From a virus, in IMG/VR virus record IMGVR_UViG_3300030116_005460, positions 1 to 33,168 of that record: DNA of 33,168 nucleotides. The stretch is one strand, 5' to 3'. The translations under genes were made by a program, and so were the position numbers. Below, piece by piece: positions 24,721 through 32,661 of this stretch. The notes beneath the pieces are model-generated. The model did no database searches. It was not told where the DNA came from and was given only the letters and a program-made list of their open reading frames with translations. How positions within the stretch are numbered: position 1 is the stretch's first letter; each line of letters starts with the position of its first letter.

Positions 24721-25929
24721 TCAAAGTTTTACGCACCATGTTCTGGCTTTTCTTGGTTCAGAATCGCTTTTCACGCTGACTACCGGAACGGTCGTGCAAC
24801 GGCAATTTATATCCATTGACGCAGCACCAAACTGCCCAGGACCTTGACCTGCAAATCCGTTAATTATAAAATCATCAGCGTGATGGATAGCTTGTTCGTC
24901 AGTCCCATACTTCTGTTCTAAGTCAAGGTGTTCCTCTCTTGTGTATTGATCCCTATTTGCTACCCACGCCTTTTTTACTTCAAGGTCAAAGTCCTCTTCA
25001 GCAATGCTATATGAACGCAAAGTTGCTTTAGCGATTGCATTTGTACTTTCAGTTCGGGCTATCCTCATGGCTCTGGCTTTACCGAATGTCTTGTCTTCGT
25101 CATCAGGCAAATCAGCTAATGCGTCAGCAATCTCGTCAAGGCTTTCACCTTCTAACAAACCTTTTTGTACCAGTTCTTTAATTTGCTTTCCGCTGGTTTT
25201 AGAGATTTCTTTTGCAACTCTTAGCATTTCGTAATCAGAGAAATTGTCTTCACCCCATACGTAGTTTGGGGGCAATGGCTTTCCGGCTAATTTCAATAAG
25301 TTCCTTAGAGTCTTGAGGCCTGCTTTATCAAATGTCCCTTGCCACGCACCGGGTGTACCGGATATCAATCTGCCATTTTCAAACCTATCGGGCTCACCTT
25401 TCAAATACTTTAAGAGTATGATTGATTCATCAATAGCAGCTTGAAGTTCGTTCCAATCAAGTACTTTGTCAACACCATTAGGAAATGATTTTTTGCTCTT
25501 TGATTGCCTAATCCTTTTGACGTATCTTGCTTTCGCGCCTTTTAGGTAGTCTCTCATTGCTTTGTCAAACTGCTTTTCAGCCGGACCATGCATTTTTTCA
25601 ATATAGGCATTCCATATTTGAGCTCGTTTATCTCGGACGTGTATTTTTTTGGCGTCCTCCCGTTCCATTTGACCTACTAATTTATTTGACCAAGATACGG
25701 CAGGGTCTCCACCCCATAACGCCCACGCTACACGACCAGCAGAAGGAAAGCCATCTTGATCTGGATAGAAGCCTTCGCCGTCTTTATCTGACTCATGACG
25801 AGCAAGCCAAGCTCTCATCTTTACAGCTTTCTCTGGTGATATATCAGCACCATTAGCCATTCTCGTTGCCCAAGCAACGGTGTCGGGATTTAGGCCATCG
25901 CCACTGAATCCTTCCTCATGCCATTTCAA
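24721..25929 (-). CDS. MuF/SPP1 gp7-like head morphogenesis protein
   Basis: The C-terminal part has the MuF signature: ARAMRIARTESTNAIAKATLRSY, then KKAWVANRDQYTREEHLDLEQKYGTDEQAI and the closing INCRCTTVPVV, found in minor head proteins that act beside the portal in capsid assembly or ejection. The N-terminal part (KWHEEGFSGDGLNPDTVAWATRMANG, then WLARHESDKDGEGF and RVAWALWGGDPAVSWSN) is another conserved module of phage head proteins. Conserved sequence continues upstream of the only in-frame start (TTG 25929) as YEEIDFSVPKGVVSELKKG to an in-frame TAA at 25998-25996. The true product is therefore probably made by -1 frameshifting from the portal gene. Confidence 0.75.
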   Translation of the reverse strand: MKWHEEGFSGDGLNPDTVAWATRMANGADISPEKAVKMRAWLARHESDKDGEGFYPDQDGFPSAGRVAWALWGGDPAVSWSNKLVGQMEREDAKKIHVRDKRAQIWNAYIEKMHGPAEKQFDKAMRDYLKGAKARYVKRIRQSKSKKSFPNGVDKVLDWNELQAAIDESIILLKYLKGEPDRFENGRLISGTPGAWQGTFDKAGLKTLRNLLKLAGKPLPPNYVWGEDNFSDYEMLRVAKEISKTSGKQIKELVQKGLLEGESLDEIADALADLPDDEDKTFGKARAMRIARTESTNAIAKATLRSYSIAEEDFDLEVKKAWVANRDQYTREEHLDLEQKYGTDEQAIHHADDFIINGFAGQGPGQFGAASMDINCRCTTVPVVSVKSDSEPRKARTWCVKL

Positions 25930-25973
25930 ACCTTTTTTTAGTTCGCTGACTACACCTTTTGGAACACTAAAAT

Positions 25974-27230
25974 CTATCTCTTCATATTTTTTTTTTTAAA
26001 ATAGCTGAAGTCAAATGCCTCTTCTACTGGCTCTTCAATAACTTCGTCAGCTACGACGGTCGGTGCTGAAATCAATGACATCTCAGGAGCGTCAACCAAA
26101 CCTTCATATGCGTACGCATCATTCGGGTTCATACCATTTGCTATGTGCATCTGTATTCTGGCAAGTTGCGCGTCACGCTTAGACTGTAGTGCTTCAATAC
26201 CACTGTAGTCAATTTGTACCATATAGTTTTCATCAAACGTCTTGGCTACAATTGTGAAAAGGTGTTCAAATAACTTTCCTTTTTTCTGCTGCATTTCCCA
26301 ATAGTTTAATGCTTCCTGTCTTGACGTTGCGTAGTTTGCCGTCGGGAGGCCAAGTATAGAAGGAGGAACACCAGCGACAGCACTAATGCTTTCTCTCGCC
26401 ATGATTCTCGCCTTTTCGTATTCAACGTCGCGTGGCGATAATTTAAGTTCGGTGACGTCAATTTGGCCTGAGAGAACCATCGCCCCTCCTTTCGCACTGA
26501 GACCGTTGTACTGGTCGAGTATTTCGCGTCTTCGGTCGTAACCCCAAATATCCGCTTCATCTTTTGGCGAAAGTAAAACATCCGGCCTTCCTTTTGAACT
26601 GGCGTTGCTGGCTAATTTCATGGCGTTGATATCTGCGTTGATTTCCATATTAAGAGGCTCAATGATACCAGTACCGTACAATGAACTTGGTCCGGTGGCG
26701 TATGATGGGCCTCGCAAATGTATTACACGTTGAGGTTCATAAACTACGGACTCGCTGCCAGAAGTATGAATGTAGCCAGTAACGCCTGTCCGGTCAGTTT
26801 GGATTTCGACTTCGTCTGGGTGTAGTCGTATCAGGCTGGTAGGCGCAGTTTGAACGCCAAGCATTACGACATACGAATTACCGGATAGCATTAAATCCAT
26901 TGCTATTTGCTGACGGAATAAGAATCCGTCACATGCCATAGATGGTTGGTCAATCAGCTCTAAAAAAAAGCTATCAAATATCTCTTCAAAAGTTTCGCCT
27001 TCACGTTTCAAAAGCTTCAACGGCAAAGCGGCTAAATCCTGTGAAGAACGCTGAACCGCAGCATGAGTATAGCCATGCCCACCATAGGCAGAAAGCGCAG
27101 TCATCGCGTCATAAGTTTGCCGCGCACCATAGGGAGTATCCCAGTTCGCTCCATGATTAGGAAGCTTGGGCTTTTTTTCAACCTTGAAAGCTCGGGCGAC
27201 TGTACCAAATAGAGAAGTTAACCAATTCAT
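25974..27230 (-). CDS. Portal protein
   Basis: A 418-residue HK97-type portal. It has the opening NWLTSLFGTVARAFKVEKKP, a segment ALSAYGGHGYTHAAVQRSSQDLAALPLKLLKR (about 45-76), LMLSGNSYVVMLG, and the stem-region IMARESISAVAGVPPSILGLPTANYATSRQEALNYWEMQ, which are typical of portal proteins. It forms the 12-fold ring through which DNA enters. ATG 27230 is chosen because GGAGG lies 5 bases upstream. Unlike in most phages it is not beside the terminase and is transcribed opposite to the prohead protease and capsid. Its end contains the homopolymer linked to the MuF frame. Confidence 0.85.
   Translation of the reverse strand: MNWLTSLFGTVARAFKVEKKPKLPNHGANWDTPYGARQTYDAMTALSAYGGHGYTHAAVQRSSQDLAALPLKLLKREGETFEEIFDSFFLELIDQPSMACDGFLFRQQIAMDLMLSGNSYVVMLGVQTAPTSLIRLHPDEVEIQTDRTGVTGYIHTSGSESVVYEPQRVIHLRGPSYATGPSSLYGTGIIEPLNMEINADINAMKLASNASSKGRPDVLLSPKDEADIWGYDRRREILDQYNGLSAKGGAMVLSGQIDVTELKLSPRDVEYEKARIMARESISAVAGVPPSILGLPTANYATSRQEALNYWEMQQKKGKLFEHLFTIVAKTFDENYMVQIDYSGIEALQSKRDAQLARIQMHIANGMNPNDAYAYEGLVDAPEMSLISAPTVVADEVIEEPVEEAFDFSYFKKKNMKR
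25984..25998 (-). promoter_or_regulatory. Candidate -1 frameshift (slippery A11) site joining portal and MuF
   Basis: On the minus strand TTTT is followed by 11 A residues (25997-25987) and TAT. The portal frame reads this as F-K-K-K-N-M-K-R-stop; the MuF frame is open from the base after an in-frame TAA and lacks a usable start. A one-base backward slip, or an extra A in the transcript, would create a portal-MuF fusion. A wrong homopolymer count in the assembly would look the same. Confidence 0.55.
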
Positions 27231-27278
27231 TTTGACCTCCGACATTGTGAATATATCGCACAAATAGGTTGAATGCCT

Positions 27279-27290
27279 TATACTTAATTC
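27279..27290 (+). promoter_or_regulatory. -10 box directly before the HAD gene, leaderless geometry
   Basis: TATACT (27279-27284) ends 6 bases before ATG 27291, so transcription would start at or next to the A of the start codon. No Shine-Dalgarno site is present. No convincing -35 box was found. The same geometry occurs at 32738-32749. Confidence 0.4.
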
Positions 27291-27809
27291 ATGATTGTGT
27301 ATTTCGACATGGACGGAGTCTTATCCAATCTCGATGGCTATTTGACTTGGCTTCAAGAACATGACTGCTTTCAGCTTCATGGTCCGAGAGATGTAGTGTT
27401 AGCTCAAGCGTGTAAAAGATATGGACACAGAAATGTGTTTTATGCTTTAAGTACGATTAAACGACCAATGATGATACAATGGATGACAGAACTGTATAGT
27501 CAAGGCGTCAGCGTGCAAATACTCACGTCATTAGGTACGACCAATGCCTTGGATTGCTTGGGTCGTTATCGTGGTAAAATAGACTGGTTACATCGGTTCT
27601 ATCACCCACAACTAAAAGACGGCATTATTGAAAGAGTCAACGTGGTAACAACATGCGACCAGAAAAAACTCTACGCAAAAGATCAAACGATTTTGATAGA
27701 TGATCAACGGGATAATGTTTATGACTTCAATAAGGCAGGTGGTCTGGGGGTTTTGTATACGCAGGAACATCATGAAGCCTGCTACAAATTAGTTGACAAT
27801 GCAATATAG
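27291..27809 (+). CDS. HAD-superfamily phosphatase (5'(3')-deoxyribonucleotidase-like)
   Basis: The 172-residue protein has HAD motif I DMDGVLSNLDG (D6, D8), motif II at ILTS (77-80), a later Lys (K125/K126/K130) and motif IV DDQRDN (137-142). Length and motif spacing fit small phosphatases related to deoxyribonucleotidases. Substrate unknown: deoxynucleotide monophosphates, a DNA-linked phosphate or inositol phosphate are all possible given the neighbours. It overlaps the next gene by 11 bases, so the two are probably co-expressed. It diverges from the portal gene. Confidence 0.75.
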   Translation: MIVYFDMDGVLSNLDGYLTWLQEHDCFQLHGPRDVVLAQACKRYGHRNVFYALSTIKRPMMIQWMTELYSQGVSVQILTSLGTTNALDCLGRYRGKIDWLHRFYHPQLKDGIIERVNVVTTCDQKKLYAKDQTILIDDQRDNVYDFNKAGGLGVLYTQEHHEACYKLVDNAI

Positions 27810-28959
27810 GCATCCTGTCAATAAAGATAAACAGTGGGTTGATTGGCGTGACCCGGTGCGACGCGAAGAGCTTTTTTACCTATGGGTGAAGTGGCGAGTA
27901 AAATGGCATGACATAGACCAGTGCATAATTACAAACGGATATGCTGAGTCGCAGCTTTCGCCTACAAAAAAGCCTATGACAAAAGAGCAAAGATGCTGGT
28001 TCTCCATGATTTACGGCATGACATATCAAGCGACAATGTCTTGGATTATCTATTCTTACTTTCCTAACTTCGGTGATATAAATCTGAAAGACGCGGAGGC
28101 TTGGACTAACCAAACCTATAGGAGACAGAAATACAATAAGGACTGCAGATACAACCAAGGAAAGTTTCATTTACAACTCAAATCGATTCAAGAAGCTGTA
28201 AGACCGTATGGTAGCTTGACTGCATATTTTGACAGGCTGGTTGTTGATTGTGAACATCAATCTTTTAACAATTTTTACAACGCGATACAGCCATTTTACA
28301 AATTTGGTCGTATGACAACATGGCTGGCATGTCAGGCTTTGTTTGAAACGGCAAACTACCCGATTAGGCCAAAGTCAGTACTTGCTTCGCATCCAGCAAA
28401 TTGGTCCGTTAGATCTGGCCTATACCAACTCTTCAATCGACCAGAAAAGAAGAAATCATTTAATAAAGATGATGTCAACTGGATAAAACAAAAGGAAGAT
28501 GAGGTCTATAAGAAAAGCTTAGAGTTCGTTGACCTTCAGAGCAGGCCAACTTGGTCAAACTTTCAACTTGAATCATTGATATGCCAATACAAAAAACTTG
28601 TTTTAGGAAACGAGTACTCAGGATTGAACACATCAAACAACCTTACATACGTCAAGGCGATGGAACAAAAATGGAAGTCCGTTAATTTCACACCTTTCCA
28701 TGAAACGAATCGGAAACACATGCACCCATTGTTCCGAAACTATTGCGTCAGCCAACCATTAAAAAAGCTATCCGGTTTGACCGGACAGCTTATAAACTTG
28801 CATCAAGACTTTGAGTTCATGCCTGATATGTATAAAGAGCTTGGGATATCTCCGCAGATACTAAAAAGTCCGAAGCATGTTCCTATTTTGAAAAAGCGGA
28901 TAGCGAGTTATCAGAAGTATCAGTCACAACGGTTTGGTCGTTATCCTCGTCAAATATAG
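27799..28959 (+). CDS. Putative DNA-hypermodification transferase (amino acid:DNA transferase/aGPT-PPlase-like)
   Basis: A 386-residue helical protein of basic, aromatic-rich character. The segments WFSMIYGMTYQATMSWIIYSYFP (67-89) and YKFGRMTTWLACQALFETA (167-185), with a basic TYRRQKYNKD between, recall the family predicted to attach amino acids or polyamines to activated bases in phage DNA (DNA-glycosylase-like helical fold). With a TET/JBP oxygenase and P-loop kinase in the same genome, it could be the enzyme that replaces the phosphate with another group. The exact clade is uncertain and activity is inferred. ATG 27799 overlaps the HAD stop. The last 77 bases overlap, in the opposite strand, the 3' end of the inositol-phosphate synthase gene. 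Confidence 0.55.
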   Translation: MQYRHPVNKDKQWVDWRDPVRREELFYLWVKWRVKWHDIDQCIITNGYAESQLSPTKKPMTKEQRCWFSMIYGMTYQATMSWIIYSYFPNFGDINLKDAEAWTNQTYRRQKYNKDCRYNQGKFHLQLKSIQEAVRPYGSLTAYFDRLVVDCEHQSFNNFYNAIQPFYKFGRMTTWLACQALFETANYPIRPKSVLASHPANWSVRSGLYQLFNRPEKKKSFNKDDVNWIKQKEDEVYKKSLEFVDLQSRPTWSNFQLESLICQYKKLVLGNEYSGLNTSNNLTYVKAMEQKWKSVNFTPFHETNRKHMHPLFRNYCVSQPLKKLSGLTGQLINLHQDFEFMPDMYKELGISPQILKSPKHVPILKKRIASYQKYQSQRFGRYPRQI

Positions 28960-30133
28960 CAAGATTGTACATTCTAACGAGGTCAGTTTTCATACGCTGA
29001 GCCATCATGTCACATTCATTTTTGGCATCACTAAAATACATCTGCATCGGTGGTGTTTTTTGAGTAGCAGCTGAAGGTCCGTAAAGAGGACCAACCAAAT
29101 TCATTTCATAAGCCACGCGCAAAAATCGGATTGCGTCAATGACTACACCTGCGCTGTTAGGAGAATCTTGAACGGATAGCTTCGCGTCAAACTCTACCTT
29201 AGCACCGCCAAACCCAGTGGCTTCAATTCTAAACTGTGCTATTTTATTGTCGCCATAGAACGGAACGTATGATGACGGCCCAGCATGAATGCCATTTTTA
29301 GGGACCGGATAACCGCGAATATCATTTTGGGATCTGATAACATTTTCTTTTGATATTTTCTTTGATGCTAATCGCGACTGATCAAGCATATTTCTAAAGT
29401 CAGTGTTACCACCATGGTTTGTTTGGCAATGAAAATCAACAGTCATCCCGCGGTCAAAGAACAGTTCTTGAAGTGCCTGAGATAGTACTGACGCTCCCAA
29501 TTGTGAACGCATATCATCACCGATAGCAGGTATTCCCGCTGCTTTAATTTTCCTTGCCCACTCTGGATTTGAAACGATAAAGACCGGAATACAATTTACA
29601 AAAGGCACTTGGGCTTTCAAGCAAGCTTTGACATAATGTTCCGTTGCTTTTTGTGAACCGACGGGCAAATAGAGTAAGCAAACATCAACTGCGCAATCAA
29701 TTAAATCTGCTGCAATTTGTTCTACTGTTTGGTCAGGTCTGCCTGGCATCCTCTCAAATCTTTCATCTTTATCGCCTTTCAACATGTGGTCTGCGAAACC
29801 ATCAAGGACCGCACCATGTTTAACTATCGTGTCCGGCGCTATGACCGTTTCCAAAAGTGGAGACTCATATGGTATCAGGTCTTTGGCGCAATTTGGCCTT
29901 TGGTACATGGCGTCCTGTAAAGGCAAGTGAGTTTTCCTTTGGTCACAATCGTATGCCAATACAAACTCAATATCACCTGCTTTATAGCCACCGATACGCT
30001 CATACATTAGGCCAGCGGTATTTTTTGTGTGCTTGTATTGAGCAACGCCTTCTATCAATGATTTTGCACAATTGCCAACACCGACAATTGCTACTCTGAT
30101 TTTGTTCTTTTTTACTTTGACTAACTTGTTCAT
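28883..30133 (-). CDS. ino1: Myo-inositol-1-phosphate synthase
   Basis: The 416-residue protein has the NAD-binding glycine motif AIVGVGNCAKSLIEGV (15-30) and all main segments of bacterial/archaeal inositol-1-phosphate synthase: YLPVGSQKATEHYV, FVNCIPVFIVSNPEW, GDDMRSQLGASVL, TNHGGNTDFRNMLD, RLASKKISK and DSPNSAGVVIDAIRF. The enzyme converts glucose-6-phosphate to inositol-1-phosphate using NAD. The C-terminus adds an extra acidic tail (FDEDNDQTVVTDTSDNSLSAFSK). Length is normal and no truncation is seen. A terminator hairpin lies between it and the upstream gene, so it probably has its own promoter; AAGGA precedes the ATG. Its presence in a small phage genome is unusual; product use is unknown. 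Confidence 0.88.
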   Translation of the reverse strand: MNKLVKVKKNKIRVAIVGVGNCAKSLIEGVAQYKHTKNTAGLMYERIGGYKAGDIEFVLAYDCDQRKTHLPLQDAMYQRPNCAKDLIPYESPLLETVIAPDTIVKHGAVLDGFADHMLKGDKDERFERMPGRPDQTVEQIAADLIDCAVDVCLLYLPVGSQKATEHYVKACLKAQVPFVNCIPVFIVSNPEWARKIKAAGIPAIGDDMRSQLGASVLSQALQELFFDRGMTVDFHCQTNHGGNTDFRNMLDQSRLASKKISKENVIRSQNDIRGYPVPKNGIHAGPSSYVPFYGDNKIAQFRIEATGFGGAKVEFDAKLSVQDSPNSAGVVIDAIRFLRVAYEMNLVGPLYGPSAATQKTPPMQMYFSDAKNECDMMAQRMKTDLVRMYNLAIFDEDNDQTVVTDTSDNSLSAFSK

Positions 30134-30150
30134 TTTTTCCGTCCTTAATA

Positions 30151-30184
30151 GAAAAAAGGCCCACCCGAAGGTGGGCCACTTTTA
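30151..30184 (-). terminator. Intrinsic terminator after the 31775-30195 gene
   Basis: A perfect 8-bp stem (GGCCCACC 30158-30165, tetraloop CGAA, GGTGGGCC 30170-30177). On the minus strand it is followed by TTTTTT (30157-30152), then the ribosome site of the inositol-phosphate synthase gene. Confidence 0.85.
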
Positions 30185-30194
30185 GTTGTTATCA

Positions 30195-31775
30195 CTACGC
30201 TTGAGCTCTTACAAACTGAGTAGCTGGCTTAGCCAATACTTTTACAAGCCGACCACCGTCAAGTTCAAGACGACGACGGGCAATATCGTCGAGTAAAGAA
30301 TCGTGAGCGGCACGAGTAATTGCGTTGACAATACCGTCGAGAGTAGCAACAGGCTCAGCTTCATATCCCTTGAGAAGAATATCTAAGAGGATTTTCTTGG
30401 AGACGCCTTTGCCGATTTTATTGTTCTTGACTGCCCATTTGATTGCGTTCTGGCAAGCTGTAGCTTCAAGCTCGTCGGTGATATTGCCTTCCTCGTCTTT
30501 AACGTAGGTATCCTCAAACTTGTTGCCCCATAACCAAGCTTGGTTTACAGGAGTTTCCTCGATGTATCCCCATGATCTAATAAAAGGTTCAATCAATTCT
30601 TGGGCTTTCTCCATAGCATTTTCAAGCATGGATTTAATTTCAACAGCCGAACCGATATGCCGCTTGACACAGAGAGGCTTCTTTTCTTCGGTGACGATTT
30701 GAGCATTGTCGCAAGCGTCACGATAAGCAACCAGTTCTACGATGTAAGGGCAGTTCCCCATATCAGCCGATAGGATTCTAAGGCCGAAGCGGAATACTGA
30801 ACCTTCGCCTTGTGGGTTGTATTTGTAATTTTTGACAGACTCTGTATTGACATCCTTTTGCCACATGACATCGATACGGACCTGAGTATGCTCAGGCCAA
30901 TATGAATAATCAACTTTACAATCAGCAAGGTCGTTTGACATACAGAAGTCATGGACAGCTTCAGCAACATGTCCGGTATCAAAATCTGTCGTGTACTTGG
31001 TTGATACTGCTCGGAATATTGACGGCTTTCCGGTCTTTACATTTTTGCGAGTTGAAACTACGACTTCTTTAAGGCCGTCCTCATCTGAGCCGAACATACC
31101 GTCTTTAGTGTAATGATTAACGACACTGTTGAATGTATCAATCATGATGTTATCAGGCCACATCAAAAATGATTGTGCCGCGCTCGGGAAAGTCCCATAT
31201 TTGCTAAGAGTTTGAATGAATCCTCTCTTTTCAAAATTGCCGATAACAAACTCATGACCGTCATGGACATTGGCTACAAACCGACCGCCTTCAATGAGCT
31301 TAGAGTCAGCCAGTTTAATTTCATAATCCTTTCGGTCTTCCGCATGGATTTCAGCAGCCAGATTCAAAAGAGTACCATCTTTCACGCTCGGCATCTGATT
31401 CCATTTTGTTCGGCGATGCCGACGATTACCTTCAGAGATAGACCCGGTGGCTACCATTGGATTTGAAGGAACGATAGCACCGAAAATGTTAGCGAGCTCG
31501 ATGACCTCAGCTTGACGATTCTCTTTGACCTTCTTTTTAATTTCATCAGCTGTCTCGACTTTTTTGACCGGAGTCTTGACAACGATTGCCTCAACTTCTA
31601 CTGCTTTAGCCCATCGGTTTGGTCCGCGATCTAAACAAGCTGAGTGGCCTTTCCCGAGTCGGGCAGCGTGGCGTCGGGCTTTACCTTGTGCGCCTTTTCC
31701 GGTGTACAGTTCAAGCCTGTCGCCATTGCTGTCGTATACTGCATAATCTCTGTGAGTTTTAGTTTCATTTGACAT
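30195..31775 (-). CDS. DUF932-like protein, possible single-strand-DNA or plasmid/phage-type protein
   Basis: The 526-residue protein has SIFRAVSTKYTTDFDTGHVAEAVHDF (about 247-272) and FRFGLRILSADMGNCPYIVELVAYRDACDNAQIV (about 325-358), the layout of DUF932/TIGR03299-type proteins common on phages and plasmids, of unknown biochemical role. The N-terminal 60 residues are a separate, basic module (GKGAQGKARRHAARLGKGHSACLDRGPNRWAKA). It has its own leader element, probable promoter and terminator, so it is an independent unit. The family assignment is from pattern only. Strong expression is suggested by the leader; function unknown. Confidence 0.45.
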   Translation of the reverse strand: MSNETKTHRDYAVYDSNGDRLELYTGKGAQGKARRHAARLGKGHSACLDRGPNRWAKAVEVEAIVVKTPVKKVETADEIKKKVKENRQAEVIELANIFGAIVPSNPMVATGSISEGNRRHRRTKWNQMPSVKDGTLLNLAAEIHAEDRKDYEIKLADSKLIEGGRFVANVHDGHEFVIGNFEKRGFIQTLSKYGTFPSAAQSFLMWPDNIMIDTFNSVVNHYTKDGMFGSDEDGLKEVVVSTRKNVKTGKPSIFRAVSTKYTTDFDTGHVAEAVHDFCMSNDLADCKVDYSYWPEHTQVRIDVMWQKDVNTESVKNYKYNPQGEGSVFRFGLRILSADMGNCPYIVELVAYRDACDNAQIVTEEKKPLCVKRHIGSAVEIKSMLENAMEKAQELIEPFIRSWGYIEETPVNQAWLWGNKFEDTYVKDEEGNITDELEATACQNAIKWAVKNNKIGKGVSKKILLDILLKGYEAEPVATLDGIVNAITRAAHDSLLDDIARRRLELDGGRLVKVLAKPATQFVRAQA

Positions 31776-31869
31776 TTTACTTTTTCCTATTGGTTAGTTG
31801 TTTGCTTTACCCATGATTGGGATACGAGGCCTCAGAGACTGAGACCCCATGTACCGATCATCGATTATA
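31766..31869 (-). promoter_or_regulatory. Promoter and conserved leader of the 31775 gene
   Basis: TATAAT (31869-31864, minus) overlaps the stop of the upstream 31865 gene. The leader then contains CTCAG/CTGAG (31843-31831) and CCC/GGG (31821-31810) mini-hairpins and AGCAAACAAC (31806-31797) before AATAGGAAAAAG and the ATG. Bases 31766-31806 are identical to 32578-32618. Confidence 0.55.
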
Positions 31870-32587
31870 CGTTGAAAAGAGAATGATCTTTACTTTGAAC
31901 GTGCATACGCGCGAAGCCCCAAAAGGCATCGTGACGCTCAGGTCCGTTCGGGCCAGCTACCGTACGAGGCTCATAGTCGTATCCTTGCATTTCAGTGAGT
32001 TTGATAGTTAAACCTTGAGCAACGCCATCTCTGTTGATTAAGTTAGCATGACCATGAATACCACGATCAGCCATACTTTGAGTCTGGAAGAAGTCGTTGA
32101 TATTGAAGCATGGAAAGGTAAGATCGTCGTTTCTGTTTACGAGGCAGATCATAGATGAGTCAAATGTGGGAACGCCATAATCGTTAGAATAAGCAGCGAA
32201 CAAGGTGCCGATATTCTTTGGGTTGATTGAGAGGTGTTCTTTGATGAATGGCATGAGAGGAATAATATCGCCACGCTTGGTTACAAATACATAGACGTCA
32301 ACGTCATATTGTAAGCCATGGTTACGATAAGTGGTGCTATTGACAGCTTCCATATTGCGATCAGCAAGTTGAATTTCGTACTTGTCATTCTTGATTTTAT
32401 CGGCAGCTTCACGTACTTGAGTTGCTACGCGAGCGATATGTAAGAAGTACTGAGCCATAGGATTGTTGAAATTGCTGAGATGTTCTTTTGTGAAAGCATT
32501 GTAGATGATGCGGTCTACGATTTGATCGTGGCTCATTAAGTGATGATCGAATTTAGTAGCAGTTTCGATTTTGAGTACATTTGACAT
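31865..32587 (-). CDS. Hypothetical protein, unknown function
   Basis: A 240-residue soluble protein with no family recognised. It starts with a helical N-terminus (HDQIVDRIIYNAF...) and contains YEIQLADRN (about 71-79), a short match to DYEIKLADSK in the 31775-30195 product. Its start region is within a 41-bp exact repeat also found at the start of that gene, so both share identical leader and first codons. It has its own promoter with TATAAT. As the first gene of the minus block beside the prohead protease, it may be expressed early and strongly. Confidence 0.65.
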   Translation of the reverse strand: MSNVLKIETATKFDHHLMSHDQIVDRIIYNAFTKEHLSNFNNPMAQYFLHIARVATQVREAADKIKNDKYEIQLADRNMEAVNSTTYRNHGLQYDVDVYVFVTKRGDIIPLMPFIKEHLSINPKNIGTLFAAYSNDYGVPTFDSSMICLVNRNDDLTFPCFNINDFFQTQSMADRGIHGHANLINRDGVAQGLTIKLTEMQGYDYEPRTVAGPNGPERHDAFWGFARMHVQSKDHSLFNV

Positions 32588-32661
32588 TTTACTTTTTCCT
32601 ATTGGTTAGTTGTTTGCTGTTTGGCCTTGCTTTTTTGTTATAGGGGGCCAACTTCATTATA
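32578..32661 (-). promoter_or_regulatory. Promoter and conserved hairpin/AGCAAACAAC leader of the 32587 gene
   Basis: On the minus strand TATAAT (32661-32656) is followed by a hairpin (TTGGCC 32651-32646 with GGCCAA 32626-32621, loop of 19), then ACAGCAAACAAC (core 32618-32609) and AATAGGAAAAAG before the ATG. Transcription would begin at about the hairpin itself. The repeat 32578-32618 matches 31766-31806 exactly. Confidence 0.65.
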
